64,000 nucleotides of DNA from an uncultured Oscillospiraceae bacterium (GCA_947631595.1 CANRLZ010000005.1:1-64000); one strand, 5' to 3'; shown: positions 9,028 to 18,115, counted from the first letter of the stretch. Notes: generated by a model not told the origin, from the letters alone. Translations and numbers: made by a program.

Positions 9028-10773
9028 TCAGCTGTCGAACTCCAGGTACGCGCCCTTCATGGGGCTGGCGGCGTGCTCGCTGAACAGGCGCAGGGTACCG
9101 CTCTTGTACTTCACGGGCTTGGGCTTCCAGGCCTCCTTGCGCTGGGCCAGGATGGCGTCGATCTCCTCCGGGGTCTTGCGCTCCCCCTTGACCCCTACGA
9201 TGGCCAGCACCCGGTTGGGCACGTCGATCTCGATCAGGTCTCCCTCCTCCACCAGGGCGATGGGGCCGCCGGCCTGGGCCTCGGGGCTGCAATGGCCAAT
9301 GACCGGGCCGGTGGAGGCGCCGGAGAAGCGCCCGTCGGTGATGAGGGCAATGGCCCGACCCAGCTCCTTGTCTGAGGAGATGGCCTCAGAGGTGTAGAAC
9401 ATCTCGGGCATGCCGGAGCCCTTGGGACCCTCGTAGCGGATGAATACCGCGTCGCCCTTTTCCACCTTGTGGTGGAGCACCGCGTCGATACACGCCTCCT
9501 CGCTGTCAAAGGGGCGGGCCCGGAGGACGGCCTGGAACATCTCCTTGGGGCAGGCGGTGTGCTTGATGACGGCGCCCTGGGGAGCCAGATTGCCTTTCAA
9601 AACGGCCACGGAGCCGTCGGTGCCGATGGCCTTGTCAAAGGGCCGGATGATGTCCTCCCGGGTGATGTGGGTACCGTACCGGGCGTTCGCCTCATCCAAC
9701 CACTTCTGGCAGTGCGCGTAGAAGCCATTCTCCCGCAGCTCGTCCAGGTTCTCTCCCAGGGTCTTTCCAGTGACCGTCATGGCGTCCAAGTGGAGGACGC
9801 TCCTGATCTCCTCCATGATGGCGGGCACGCCCCCGGCATAGTAGAAGAACTCGGCGGGCCACCGCCCGGCGGGGCGGATGTCCAGCAGGTAGTGGGCCCC
9901 GCGGTGGAGCCGGTCGAAGGTGTCGCCGTCGATCTCCAGGCCGAACTCGTGGGCGATGGCAGGCAGGTGCAGGAGGGTGTTGGTGGAGCCGGAGATGGCC
10001 GCGTGGACCATGATGGCGTTCTCCAGGCTGTCCATGGTGACGATGTCGCTGGGCTTCAGGCCCTTCAGGGCCAGCTCCACCGACTGCTTACCGGCCCGGT
10101 AGGCGTAGTCGATGAGGTCGGGGCTGGTGGCGGGGAGCAGGGCGGAGCCGGGCAGGGACAGGCCCAGAGCCTCGGCCATGATCTGCATGGTGGAGGCGGT
10201 GCCGATGAAGGAGCAGGCCCCGCAGCTGGGGCAGGCGTTGCACTTGGCCCAGTTCAGCTTCGCCTCGTCGATCTCTCCCCGCTCGAACTTGGCGCTGTAC
10301 ATCCCCAACTGCTCCAGGGTGAGCATCTCCGGCCCGGCGGCCATGGTGCCGCCTGTTACCATAATGGAGGGGATGTTGACCCGGGCCATGCCCATGAGGT
10401 TTCCGGGCATCCCCTTGTCGCAGCTGGCCATGAATACGCCGCCGTCAAAGGGGGTGGCGTTGGCCTGGATCTCGATCATATTGGCGATCATCTCCCGGCT
10501 GGCCAGACTGTAATTGATCCCGTCGGTCCCCTGGCTCTCGCCGTCGCACATATCGGTGCAGAAGTACCGGGCGCCATGTCCGCCCGCCTCGGCAATACCC
10601 CGGCAGGCAGCCTCCACCAGCTTGTCCAGATGCCCCGATCCGGGGTGGCTGTCCCCAAAGGTACTCTCCACAAAGATCTGGGGCTTGGACAGATCCTCCG
10701 GCTTCCAGCCGGTGCCGATGCGCAGGGGATCCAGCTCGGGGGCCAGCTTACGCATTTCTTGACTGATCAACAT
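9028..10773 (-). CDS. IlvD/Edd family sugar-acid dehydratase
   Basis: The 581-residue protein has the IlvD/Edd signature regions: FCTDMCDGESQGTDG, ASCDKGMPGNLMG and CPSCGACSFIGTA hold the cysteines that bind the iron-sulfur cluster, and LITDGRFSG lies near the C-terminus. Family members dehydrate dihydroxy-acids (branched-chain amino acid synthesis) or aldonic acids such as gluconate, arabinonate or xylonate. Here it is divergent from a GntP-type permease with a GntR regulator beside it. Catabolism of a sugar acid to a 2-keto-3-deoxy product is therefore more likely than valine synthesis. The exact substrate is not decidable. It sits at the left end of the element and has a strong promoter with a shared operator-like motif. 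Confidence 0.9.
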   Translation of the reverse strand: MLISQEMRKLAPELDPLRIGTGWKPEDLSKPQIFVESTFGDSHPGSGHLDKLVEAACRGIAEAGGHGARYFCTDMCDGESQGTDGINYSLASREMIANMIEIQANATPFDGGVFMASCDKGMPGNLMGMARVNIPSIMVTGGTMAAGPEMLTLEQLGMYSAKFERGEIDEAKLNWAKCNACPSCGACSFIGTASTMQIMAEALGLSLPGSALLPATSPDLIDYAYRAGKQSVELALKGLKPSDIVTMDSLENAIMVHAAISGSTNTLLHLPAIAHEFGLEIDGDTFDRLHRGAHYLLDIRPAGRWPAEFFYYAGGVPAIMEEIRSVLHLDAMTVTGKTLGENLDELRENGFYAHCQKWLDEANARYGTHITREDIIRPFDKAIGTDGSVAVLKGNLAPQGAVIKHTACPKEMFQAVLRARPFDSEEACIDAVLHHKVEKGDAVFIRYEGPKGSGMPEMFYTSEAISSDKELGRAIALITDGRFSGASTGPVIGHCSPEAQAGGPIALVEEGDLIEIDVPNRVLAIVGVKGERKTPEEIDAILAQRKEAWKPKPVKYKSGTLRLFSEHAASPMKGAYLEFDS

Positions 10774-10855
10774 AGTTGCTACCTACCTTTCAATCGGATG
10801 GGGTGGTTGAGTCGGCAAAAGCGGTCCGATCGTGTGGGAGCGATCCAATGCCCTT

Positions 10856-10884
10856 ATTATAAGTCAGACATCATATAACGTCAA
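10856..10884 (-). promoter_or_regulatory. promoter of the dehydratase gene with embedded operator
   Basis: TTGACG (10884-10879) and a perfect TATAAT (10861-10856) on the minus strand are 17 bases apart. The spacer contains TATGATGTC, also found at the other two promoters of the cassette. The remaining stretch 10885-11013 of this 345-bp divergent region is AT-rich with no gene. Confidence 0.85.
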
Positions 10885-11013
10885 GCCGGGATTATACCCA
10901 ATTTGACCCAGTTGATTTTTCATATATCGCACAAGTTCAATGGGGTTTTCCACAAATTCTACGGCTTTTTCTTGTTCTAATCTCCAAATTTTTCTCCGGC
11001 TTGAAATTCCCCC

Positions 11014-11047
11014 TTTACATACGACGTATGACGTGTTATGATGTTGG
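11014..11047 (+). promoter_or_regulatory. promoter and operator of the GntP permease gene
   Basis: TTTACA (11014-11019) and TATGAT (11037-11042) are 17 bases apart. A perfect inverted repeat CATACG-A-CGTATG (11018-11030) fills the spacer, and TATGATGTT overlaps the -10. This is an ideal place for a repressor, most simply the GntR protein encoded downstream. Confidence 0.75.
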
Positions 11048-11118
11048 CGTGAAAAGCGGGATCCGAAGCGTGGGAGCGGCGGGATCTCAGAATCTATGAA
11101 GAAAAGGAGCGACCCCCT

Positions 11119-12507
11119 ATGTTATTGGCAGTGTTCCTCATCTCCATCGCCGTGCTGCTGTTCTGCATCATCAAGCTGAAGCTCAACGCCTTTGTGGCCC
11201 TGATGGTCTGCGCCTACGGCACCGGCCTGCTGGCCCTGGCCACCTACGCCGGCGGCGCCGCCCCGGAGGGATTTGCCTCCATCGCCGACGTGGTGGCCAC
11301 CGTTACCAACAACTTCGGATCCACCCTGGGCTCCATCGGCATCGTCACCGGCCTGGGCGTTATGCTCGGTATGTTCATGTACGAGTCCGGCGGCATCGAC
11401 AGCATCGTGGATAAGGTGCTCAAGGCGGTGGGCCCCAAGCGTTCCCAGTATGCCGTGTCGGTGGCCGGATTTATCACCGGCATCCCCGTGTTTGGCGACG
11501 TGGTCTACATCATGTTTGCCCCCATGCTCCGGGTGCTGTCCAAAAAGACAAAATACTCCATGACCGCCTACGGCTGCGCCATCGCCGTGGCCACCACCTG
11601 TACCTTCGCCCTGGTGCTGCCCACCGCGCCTCCCCTGGCCGTGGCCGCCGCCATGGACATCAACGTGGGCATTTTCTTCTTCTACGCCCTGATCGCCGCC
11701 TTTGTGGGGATGTTCTTCGGCGGCATCGTCTGGGGCGGTTTCATCAACAAGCGGGATCAGAAGCTGGGCAAGACCTGGGACTTCTCCGACCTGGACGACC
11801 AGGCTGAGACCACCCAGGGCGACGGCCGCCCCAAGATGGGCGCCATGATGGCCATGTCCATCCTCCTGGTCCCCATCGTGCTCATCCTCATCGGCTCCTT
11901 CTCCGCTTTCTTCCTGCCCGCCGACAGCCAGCTGCTGCAGGTCCTCTCCTTCCTGGGAGATAAGAACGTGGCCATGACCATCGGCGTGCTCTACGGCGCG
12001 TTTATCTCCCGCAAGTACCTGCCCCGTTCCATCACCGACATTATGGCGGCCGGCGCCGATAAAGTGGGCCTGATCCTCCTCATCACCGGCGCGGGCGGCG
12101 CCTACGGCGGCGTGCTGAAGGCCTGCGGCATCGCCACCGTCATCACCGACGGGCTCCAGGGCTTCCATATGCCCATCCTGCTCATGTGCTTCGTCATCGC
12201 CCAGGTCCTGCGTATCGCCACCGGCTCCACCACCGTGGCCCTGACCACTACCGCCGCCATCGTCTCCACCGCCGCCGCCACCGCCGGGGTCTCCCCCATC
12301 CTCTGCGCCATCGCGGTATGCGCCGGCGGCATCGGCCTCTCCCTGCCCAACGACTCCGGCTTCTGGGCCATCTCCCGCTTCTTCCATCTCACCGAGGTGG
12401 ACACCCTCCGTGGGTGGTCCCTGGGTGGCTTCGTAGCCGGCGTATCCATCCTGATCTTCGCCTGTCTGCTCAGTCTGTGCCAGGGCTTCCTGCCCGGTCT
12501 GGTGTAA
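11119..12507 (+). CDS. GntP family gluconate/sugar-acid permease
   Basis: The 462-residue protein is hydrophobic throughout, with about 12 predicted membrane helices and the usual length of GntP/citrate-type symporters. Recognisable segments are GLGVMLGMFMYESGGID, ITGIPVFGDVVYIMFAP and the C-terminal IGLSLPNDSGFWAISRF. GntP proteins take up gluconate and related aldonic acids with protons. It is divergent from the dehydratase and followed by its likely regulator, so it probably imports the substrate of that enzyme. AAAGGAG lies before the ATG. Its base composition is like the chromosome, so it is not a recent acquisition from a low-GC donor. Confidence 0.9.
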   Translation: MLLAVFLISIAVLLFCIIKLKLNAFVALMVCAYGTGLLALATYAGGAAPEGFASIADVVATVTNNFGSTLGSIGIVTGLGVMLGMFMYESGGIDSIVDKVLKAVGPKRSQYAVSVAGFITGIPVFGDVVYIMFAPMLRVLSKKTKYSMTAYGCAIAVATTCTFALVLPTAPPLAVAAAMDINVGIFFFYALIAAFVGMFFGGIVWGGFINKRDQKLGKTWDFSDLDDQAETTQGDGRPKMGAMMAMSILLVPIVLILIGSFSAFFLPADSQLLQVLSFLGDKNVAMTIGVLYGAFISRKYLPRSITDIMAAGADKVGLILLITGAGGAYGGVLKACGIATVITDGLQGFHMPILLMCFVIAQVLRIATGSTTVALTTTAAIVSTAAATAGVSPILCAIAVCAGGIGLSLPNDSGFWAISRFFHLTEVDTLRGWSLGGFVAGVSILIFACLLSLCQGFLPGLV

Positions 12508-12541
12508 GCCTCCCCGGAGGGCCGCAGCGATTTGGCAGACA

Positions 12542-12590
12542 GAGGGCCGCCGCTCCCCCTGGGCGGCGGCCCTCTCTTCTTCCTCTTGCT
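12542..12590 (+). terminator. terminator after the permease gene
   Basis: A 12-bp stem (12542-12553 with 12562-12573) is followed by a pyrimidine- and T-rich stretch. It lies just upstream of the regulator's promoter. Confidence 0.7.
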
Positions 12591-12629
12591 TTTCCGCCGC
12601 GGGTGTGGTACGATACAAGTCGTATGATG
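12586..12629 (+). promoter_or_regulatory. promoter and operator of the GntR regulator gene
   Basis: TTGCTT (12586-12591) and TACGAT (12609-12614) are 17 bases apart. ATAC-aagtc-GTAT and TATGATGTC directly follow the -10, matching the motif at the other two promoters. Autoregulation is inferred. Confidence 0.6.
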
Positions 12630-12663
12630 TCCGTCATGCTGAAACACGCGGGAGGAAGGAACC

Positions 12664-13392
12664 GTGGAGAACCGATATTTTGAGACCTTGAAGGCCAAAG
12701 ACGCCTCTCTGCCCGAGCAGGTGGCGGAGCAGATCTCCCAGCTCATTGTGGAGCGGCGGCTGGAGAGCGGCGCGAAGCTGCCCAACGAGTTTGAGCTGGC
12801 CGCCCAGCTCAACGTGGGGCGGGGCACCGTCCGGGAGGCGGTGAAGCTGCTGGTATCCCGCAACGTGTTGGTCATCCGCCGGGGGCTGGGCACCTATATC
12901 GCCAGCCGCCCCGGGCAGGTGGACGACCCCCTGGGCTTTGCCTACTACCCCGATCAGCTGCGGCTGAGCATGGATCTGCTGGAGGTCCGCGCCAATCTGG
13001 AACCCTGGGTGGCCGGAACGGCGGCCCAGCGGGCCACCCAGGAGAACATGGACGCCCTGCGGGAGATGTGTCTGCTGGTGGAGCGGGACATCCTGGAGGG
13101 GCGGGACCACCTGGCCCACGATGTGGAGTTCCACGTCCGCATCGCCCAGTGTACCCAAAACCTGGTGGTGCCGGAGCTCATTCCTATCATCACCTACGCC
13201 GTTGGCCTGTTTGGCAAGCTGACGGGAAACAGCCTGCGCTCGGAGACCATCATCGACCACCGGGCCATTGCCGACGCCATCTGCGCCCACGACCCCGACC
13301 GGGCCGAACAGGCCATGCGCCGCCACATGGAGCTCAACCGGGCGGAGCTGGAACGGGTAGCCCGGGAACAGCGCGGCGAAATCGGGCGGTAG
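12664..13392 (+). CDS. GntR family transcriptional regulator, FCD (FadR) subfamily
   Basis: The 242-residue protein has an N-terminal winged helix (residues about 15-80, with LPNEFELAAQLNVGRGTVREA) and an all-helical FCD effector domain (about 95-230) typical of regulators of sugar-acid and carboxylate use. The GTG start is supported by GGGAGGAAGG. It follows the permease and has its own promoter. The TATGATGTC element found in all three cassette promoters is the natural candidate binding site. The ligand would be the imported acid or its keto product. Confidence 0.92.
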   Translation: MENRYFETLKAKDASLPEQVAEQISQLIVERRLESGAKLPNEFELAAQLNVGRGTVREAVKLLVSRNVLVIRRGLGTYIASRPGQVDDPLGFAYYPDQLRLSMDLLEVRANLEPWVAGTAAQRATQENMDALREMCLLVERDILEGRDHLAHDVEFHVRIAQCTQNLVVPELIPIITYAVGLFGKLTGNSLRSETIIDHRAIADAICAHDPDRAEQAMRRHMELNRAELERVAREQRGEIGR

Positions 13393-13430
13393 CCCTTTCC
13401 TGAAAACACGGCCCACAGAAGAAAACAAGA

Positions 13431-13472
13431 CAAAAGCGACGGCCGGGAGATCCACCTCCCCGCCGCCGCTTT
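13431..13472 (+). terminator. terminator of the GntR gene
   Basis: AAAAGCG and CGGC pair with GCCG and CGCTTTT around a loop, giving a stem with one mismatch that ends in a T-run. Nothing else is seen from here to the IS relic. Confidence 0.6.
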
Positions 13473-13494
13473 TGCCGTTTGGTGATCCAGCGTA

Positions 13495-14262
13495 CCCCCC
13501 AAATTCTGTGTAAAGTCCAAAGGATGGCATAAAACGGAGCAAAAAATGGTCAGGGAGGACGGCTTGAACAATCTCCCTGATCCACAATATAAGCAAGAAA
13601 CGGAATGCATATCAAAGGCGGCGGCCGCTGCCGCATGATCTACCCTTGATGTGCAGGCCGTTTTCTGCTATTTGAGGATTCGATTCCCAAAGAAAATCGA
13701 CATCTGGACGTAGATCACGCTCCAGTCCTGGCGTCGGCCAGTCCGTTTTTTAGGGCCAGACAGAGCATCTTCAAAAGGCTGTCGTCCGTAGGAAATACGG
13801 ACTTGGATTTGGTCACCTTCTAAAGCTGGTGATTGAATCCCTCAATGGTGTTGGCGGTATAGATCGGCCGCCGCACTTCCCGGGGGCACTTGAAGTAAGT
13901 GCTCAAATTGGCCCCTCCGATCCTGGAGAACAGACACCTCCACGTCACCGAAGCTGGTACGCGGGATTTTGCCGCTGTGCCGGTTCCGGCTGTTTTCTGT
14001 GCCCTTGTTCTTGTAGTCATACCCACTGTAACCCAGCTCGTCGTCCAGCTCCGCACCCAGACTGTCCTCCATAAATTCCGCGATGGGCTCCTTGAAGAGA
14101 TCCCGGATATCCTCCATGCTGCTGACGCCGCTGCTCCGCAACAACTCCCGGGTCTTCTCTCTCCGGGCTCGTTTTTCCGGACTGCGTTTTTTCTGCTGCT
14201 CATAGTAAAACCTCCAAATATGGTGCTTCTATTCTATACCATATCAGAGGTTTATACAATTT
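13495..14262. mobile_element. degenerate IS256 family element
   Basis: The transposase relic at 13668-14203 is flanked by possible terminal inverted repeats: AAATTCTGTGTAAAG near 13500 and, on the opposite strand near 14245-14262, AAAATTGTATAAACC. An intact IS256 is about 1.3 kb. This copy is about 0.77 kb because of an internal deletion. Confidence 0.6.
13668..14203 (-). pseudogene. IS256 family transposase, internally deleted and frameshifted
   Basis: The N-terminal part (DELGYSGYDYKNK, then RTSFGDVEVSV) and the C-terminal part (YTANTIEGFNHQL, then VTKSKSVFPTDDSLLKML and RQDWSVIYVQMSIFF) are typical IS256/Mutator transposase. The catalytic middle is missing, there is a TAG after GFNHQL, and at least two frame changes occur. 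It cannot make an active enzyme. Confidence 0.8.
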
Positions 14263-14266
14263 TTAG

Positions 14267-14365
14267 AATGGGCTCTCTTTCCAGGGCTTTGGCCCCTTCC
14301 CTCCGCACCTCAACCAAGGCCCTCAGCCCGCCCCCGCCTGACGGCGGGTTCTTTGACAAACTGAA
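14267..14365 (+). repeat. relic of an IS1182 3' end
   Basis: This stretch is recognisably similar to 17213-17310 downstream of the IS1182 transposase relic: CCAGGGCTTTGGCCCC, then CCCGCCCCCGCCTGACGG and ATTCTTTGAC-like bases. It looks like a second leftover of the same type of element. The following hairpin at 14369-14390 with a T-run is a weak plus-strand terminator candidate. Confidence 0.5.
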
Positions 14366-14404
14366 GATGGGATTGAGTATATTCAATCCCTTCTTTTTAT
14401 TGCC

Positions 14405-16456
14405 CTAAAGGTCAATTTTAGTAATTTCTTTATTATACACATAGGTATAAACAGAATTGCATATCCGTCGAGAAAAGTGTTCAATCCACCCATTGGGGTT
14501 CCGAAAATAATCAATGATTTGAAAAAGCGCAAGGATATCCAAAACAACAAATAATATACGCCACCCCAGATGCAATGGTCCTGTGTAATCGGTGAAAACC
14601 TTGAATACCCAAATACCAACAGTCACCAGTAGAATTAAGACAGAAGCAATCATGATGCCGCATTTAAACCGCTTTGCAACTTTTTCTGACTTGTCTTTCG
14701 CCCGATGTGCCGCTTCCCCTCTCTTGTTCGCACGCGCCTTTTCTGTATTCTCCATCCGTTTTACTATGGCCCTCAACTGCTGAATTTCTTGATCTTTTTG
14801 GTCTAATTCTCTTTGCTTTTTTCTCTCAAGTAATGAGGTGGCCTCCTCTATATGCTTCGATGCTTTCTCTTTAACATACTTATTTATGGCACGCTGAACG
14901 TTCTCAGGAGATACAGCGTTAACATCATTTTCGGTTACATCAAACAAATATTGGCGCATACATGATTGGCTACGAATTAATAGCGCCGCATCTTCAGTGA
15001 GATCCCCGCTTTCAATCAACCGATCTGTCAATTCTATTGCCCGATCCATGATCTCCTGCGTCAGTTGACAAGCTGCGGTAGCATTTGCTATCAGCACATC
15101 CATTGGAAGTGAACTCTTTGCATCATAGCTACTTAGCCAAAGCAAACTGACTACATCAATGTCAAGCATTGCGAAATCAATCTCTGAATGGAACACTTTA
15201 GGGGACAACGCTTTCATGCACTGCGTCAACCACGGGTCTTGAGTAACCAGTATGGCCTTGCAACGTTCAATTTTTGTTGGATGATTATTCTTTCTAAGCA
15301 TTCCAATCGCTGCTAACGATTTGGTATCATAATCAAATCTATCACCATTTTCACGGTGTCTGCCCGACTTACCTCTTGACTCTCTAAGCCAATTCGTTAT
15401 AGCCTTTTCGTCTTGGACATCGGGATAGTTTTCCACAGAATAACCAGGTGCAGGAACAGTCTCAATCATTCCTCGCGTCATTAGATTTGCGCTAACCGAT
15501 GATGAAATTGCTTCCAACATTTCCAGTGGATAATTCTTTGAGGCAAGACCCTCCAGTTGAAAGGCATTCTTTCTGCCTGCCCTCTTTGCAAAGGCAGAAA
15601 GCAGACTTTCAGCTTCTGCTACTGTGTGTTCAAAAACACAAACTTGGCCACCGTTCCTTCGTATTAAGTCAATTAACTCTCGCACTCCTTGTTGCCGTAC
15701 TTTTGAATCATAGCCCAAGTAATTAATTACAAGGGAACAGTCCAGATAAAATGTAACATCCTTCAATTTTGAAGAAATGCTCGCTTTATTTTCTCGTTCA
15801 AGGTAATAAAGCGCCTTATAAGCAAAGAAACCTCTCACTATTTCTTTTAAATATTCGAACTCTAATGCGTGCCATTCTGATAAATCAAGAATGCACTGCG
15901 CTACCCAAAAATTTTCTTTTCCATTTTTTGCTTTAGTAATCATCTGTAAATCGTTAACGTCTTTTGCCATAGTAAAACCGCAAGATTCGAAGAAATTCGT
16001 CAACATATCTTTCAGCGTATTGGAGTCGAAAGATTTATAAGGCTTGTGCTCAACAAAATAGTTCTTCATTTTATCAAGCACATAGTCAATTTTCCGGCGC
16101 ATCTCCAATTGATCTTTCAAAAAGTCCTTATTATCAAAGGCTGTAGCCACATAGTACTTCCCCTTTTCTTTTCGGATATAAGGATGCGCAGATGCCTTAA
16201 TCTTTGTGTTCCTCTGTAAAATTCCTTTTATAAAGCCGAGTGGCATATCGTCAAAACCGTATTCCGATTTAATTGTAGCCTGTATTTGCTCAATATCAAT
16301 TTCCTGGCCGATGGTCGTAGGTAGGGATGCCAAAACAAATGGAGACACCAAATCAATATAGTCACGCCTATCCCGCTCCCAAAGGGCAGATAGCATGCCA
16401 ACTGTACATAGAGCATTTGGATTCTTCATATCTAGTATCACCCCAAAGCTTATCAT
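14405..16456 (-). CDS. uncharacterised PIN-like protein with coiled coil and two membrane helices
   Basis: I do not recognise the family. The 683-residue product has a central PIN-like pattern: FYLDCSLVINYL near residue 238, an acidic VCVFEHTVAEAES near 276, DYDTKSLAA near 377 and AILVTQDPW near 402, which resemble the spaced acidic residues of PIN nucleases. A charged coiled coil follows (about 545-605), then two hydrophobic segments near 613-632 and 643-661 and a short basic tail. The ATG at 16456 is preceded by GGGAGG, so the upstream in-frame ATG at 16483 is less likely. The gene is markedly AT-richer than its surroundings and lies alone between IS relics, which suggests cargo from a low-GC donor. 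A role in phage defence is a guess from context. Confidence 0.6.
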   Translation of the reverse strand: MISFGVILDMKNPNALCTVGMLSALWERDRRDYIDLVSPFVLASLPTTIGQEIDIEQIQATIKSEYGFDDMPLGFIKGILQRNTKIKASAHPYIRKEKGKYYVATAFDNKDFLKDQLEMRRKIDYVLDKMKNYFVEHKPYKSFDSNTLKDMLTNFFESCGFTMAKDVNDLQMITKAKNGKENFWVAQCILDLSEWHALEFEYLKEIVRGFFAYKALYYLERENKASISSKLKDVTFYLDCSLVINYLGYDSKVRQQGVRELIDLIRRNGGQVCVFEHTVAEAESLLSAFAKRAGRKNAFQLEGLASKNYPLEMLEAISSSVSANLMTRGMIETVPAPGYSVENYPDVQDEKAITNWLRESRGKSGRHRENGDRFDYDTKSLAAIGMLRKNNHPTKIERCKAILVTQDPWLTQCMKALSPKVFHSEIDFAMLDIDVVSLLWLSSYDAKSSLPMDVLIANATAACQLTQEIMDRAIELTDRLIESGDLTEDAALLIRSQSCMRQYLFDVTENDVNAVSPENVQRAINKYVKEKASKHIEEATSLLERKKQRELDQKDQEIQQLRAIVKRMENTEKARANKRGEAAHRAKDKSEKVAKRFKCGIMIASVLILLVTVGIWVFKVFTDYTGPLHLGWRILFVVLDILALFQIIDYFRNPNGWIEHFSRRICNSVYTYVYNKEITKIDL

Positions 16457-16618
16457 ATCAGACCTCCCAGAATTTGTCCACACATTTTGTCGTTTTTTGG
16501 GCTAAATTACCGTATTACTTCCTGATGTTATTATAACTAAATACTGGCCCATAAGTTTGTCAAACAAACATATGCTTACGCAAAAAGCGCACCTCAAATT
16601 GAGGTGCGTCAGCCTGTC

Positions 16619-16649
16619 AAAAAACCTCGCCGGTGGCGAGGTTTTTTGG
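16619..16649. terminator. bidirectional terminator
   Basis: AAAAAACCTCGCC-GGT-GGCGAGGTTTTTT forms a stem with A and T runs on both sides. A second small hairpin (GCACCTCAATTT-type, 16590-16608) lies just before it. The region 16457-16618 otherwise has only a TATAAT-like box (16530-16535, minus strand) that may serve the PIN-like gene. Confidence 0.7.
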
Positions 16650-16687
16650 TATCATGGTGGGAGAAAGCAAGACAGGGGGCCTATAAG

Positions 16688-17209
16688 ATGGACGGCTGGA
16701 AGAAGGACGCGCGGCGGGACGTGGTGATCGTGGACATCGACGCGCTGGTGCAGGCGAATCACCTGCCGCGGAAGATCGAGCGGGTCACGGACTACGACTG
16801 GCTGTACGAGTGGCTGGATCCGTACTACTGTCACGAGGTGGGCCGCCCCGGGACCGACCCAGTGGTGCTGATCAAGATGGCGCTGATCCAGCACCTGTTC
16901 GGCATCCCATCCCTGCGGCAGATATACCGCCAGATCCAGGACACGCTATCCTACCGCTGGTTCCTGGGCTACGGTCTGCTGGACGATATCCCCCACTTCG
17001 CCACGGTGAGTTACGCCTTCTGCAAGCGCTTCCCGCCGGAGCTGAGCGAGGAGATCTATGCCAAGAGCAAAGAAACGATAGAGAGGGCCTTTGCCGACGC
17101 GAAGGAAAAACACGCTATGCGTTATGCCCACCGCCGAGGTCTGGCCCGGGTCACAAGCTGGGTGAGGCTGAAATACGCCGCCATGAATCTCAAAGATTTG
17201 GCAAATTGA
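16688..17209 (+). pseudogene. IS1182 family transposase with internal deletion
   Basis: The first about 120 residues (DVVIVDIDALV, GRPGTDPVVLIKMALIQHLFGIPSLRQ, YRWFLGYG, HFATVSYAF) are the N-terminal domain of an IS1182 transposase. They jump directly to the C-terminal end (SKETIERAFADAKEKHAMRYAHRRGLARV). The DDE catalytic core between them is gone, so the 173-codon reading frame is a joined remnant. The 3' flank (17213-17310) resembles 14267-14365. Confidence 0.8.
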
Positions 17210-17212
17210 AGC

Positions 17213-17310
17213 TGGAAGGCCCCTTGTCTTTCCAGACCTTTGCTCCCTTTTCTCTACACCTTAGACAAAACGCCCCGGCCCGCCCCCGCCTGACGGTGGA
17301 TTCTTTGACT
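17213..17310 (+). repeat. IS1182 3' end sequence, second copy of a dispersed repeat
   Basis: The stretch contains CCCGCCCCCGCCTGACGG followed by GATTCTTTGAC, matching 14267-14365 with many substitutions. It is the leftover 3' end of the adjacent transposase relic. Confidence 0.5.
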
Positions 17311-17530
17311 AGTCAAAATTTTTTCTCGACTTTTGTCCTCAAATCTGGTATGTTGTGTTGCCAAAGGGAGTGAGGGGTTGGAACGGCGGAGGAAGGACGA
17401 TCCAATACACTTGAAGGCGGCTGTTTCCCGGTGCGGGGGGCAGCCGCTTTCGCTTCCGCTGGGATCATTTCAAATTGCTTGGAACCACGGCTCCTCTAAA
17501 ATAAAGGTATCATTCAAAGGAGGGGCGAAA

Positions 17531-18115
17531 ATGCGTACATACGGATATGTTAGGGTATCGACCAAGGAACAAAACGAGGACCGGCAGGTGATCGCCATGG
17601 GGGAGTTTGGCGTGGAGGACGCCCATATCATCATGGACAAGCAGTCCGGCAAGGACTTTGACCGGCCTGGATACCGGCGGCTCCTTCGCAAGCTAAAAGC
17701 CGGGGACACCCTTGTCATCAAGAGCATCGACCGGCTGGGGCGGAACTACGAGGAGATTCTGGAGCAGTGGCGGCTGCTGACCAAGGAAAAGCAGGTGGCC
17801 ATCGTGGTGCTGGATATGCCCCTGCTGGACACCCGGCGGGATCGGGACCTCACCGGGGTGCTGATCGCTGACATCGTGCTTCAGCTTCTCAGCTATGTTG
17901 CCCAGACGGAGCGGGAGTTCAACCGCCAGCGGCAGGCGGAGGGCATCGCCGCGGCCAAGGCGCGGGGCGTCCACTTCGGGCGGAGCTTCAAGGACCGGGG
18001 TGAGAACTACGAGAGCGTCCTGGCCGCGTGGCGGGAGGGCAAGATCAGCGGCCGGGCGGCGGCCAGGGCCCTTGGCGTGGCCCACGGCACCTTCCAGCGG
18101 TGGAGCAAAGAGTAA
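17531..18115 (+). CDS. small serine recombinase (resolvase/invertase family)
   Basis: The 194-residue protein has the complete catalytic domain, with YGYVRVS (nucleophile Ser10), the QSGKDFDRPGY segment and LVIKSIDRLGRNYEEI with the active-site arginines, and a C-terminal helix-turn-helix (about 165-192). The ATG at 17531 follows AAAGGAGG. Upstream in-frame codons have no ribosome site. Enzymes of this size resolve transposon cointegrates or invert DNA segments. No obvious inverted or res repeats were spotted next to it, so its target is unknown. It is distinct from the large recombinase at the right end of the element. Confidence 0.9.
   Translation: MRTYGYVRVSTKEQNEDRQVIAMGEFGVEDAHIIMDKQSGKDFDRPGYRRLLRKLKAGDTLVIKSIDRLGRNYEEILEQWRLLTKEKQVAIVVLDMPLLDTRRDRDLTGVLIADIVLQLLSYVAQTEREFNRQRQAEGIAAAKARGVHFGRSFKDRGENYESVLAAWREGKISGRAAARALGVAHGTFQRWSKE

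Noticed and set aside
16530-16562. A TTGACA-TATAAT promoter for the PIN-like gene
   Set aside because: Both boxes are present on the minus strand but are separated by 22 bases, too far for a normal sigma-A promoter. The TATAAT alone is noted.
17333-17530. An N-terminal extension of the small resolvase
   Set aside because: The upstream codons have no ribosome site and no similarity to the family, whereas ATG 17531 has AAAGGAGG and gives the standard YVRVS start.
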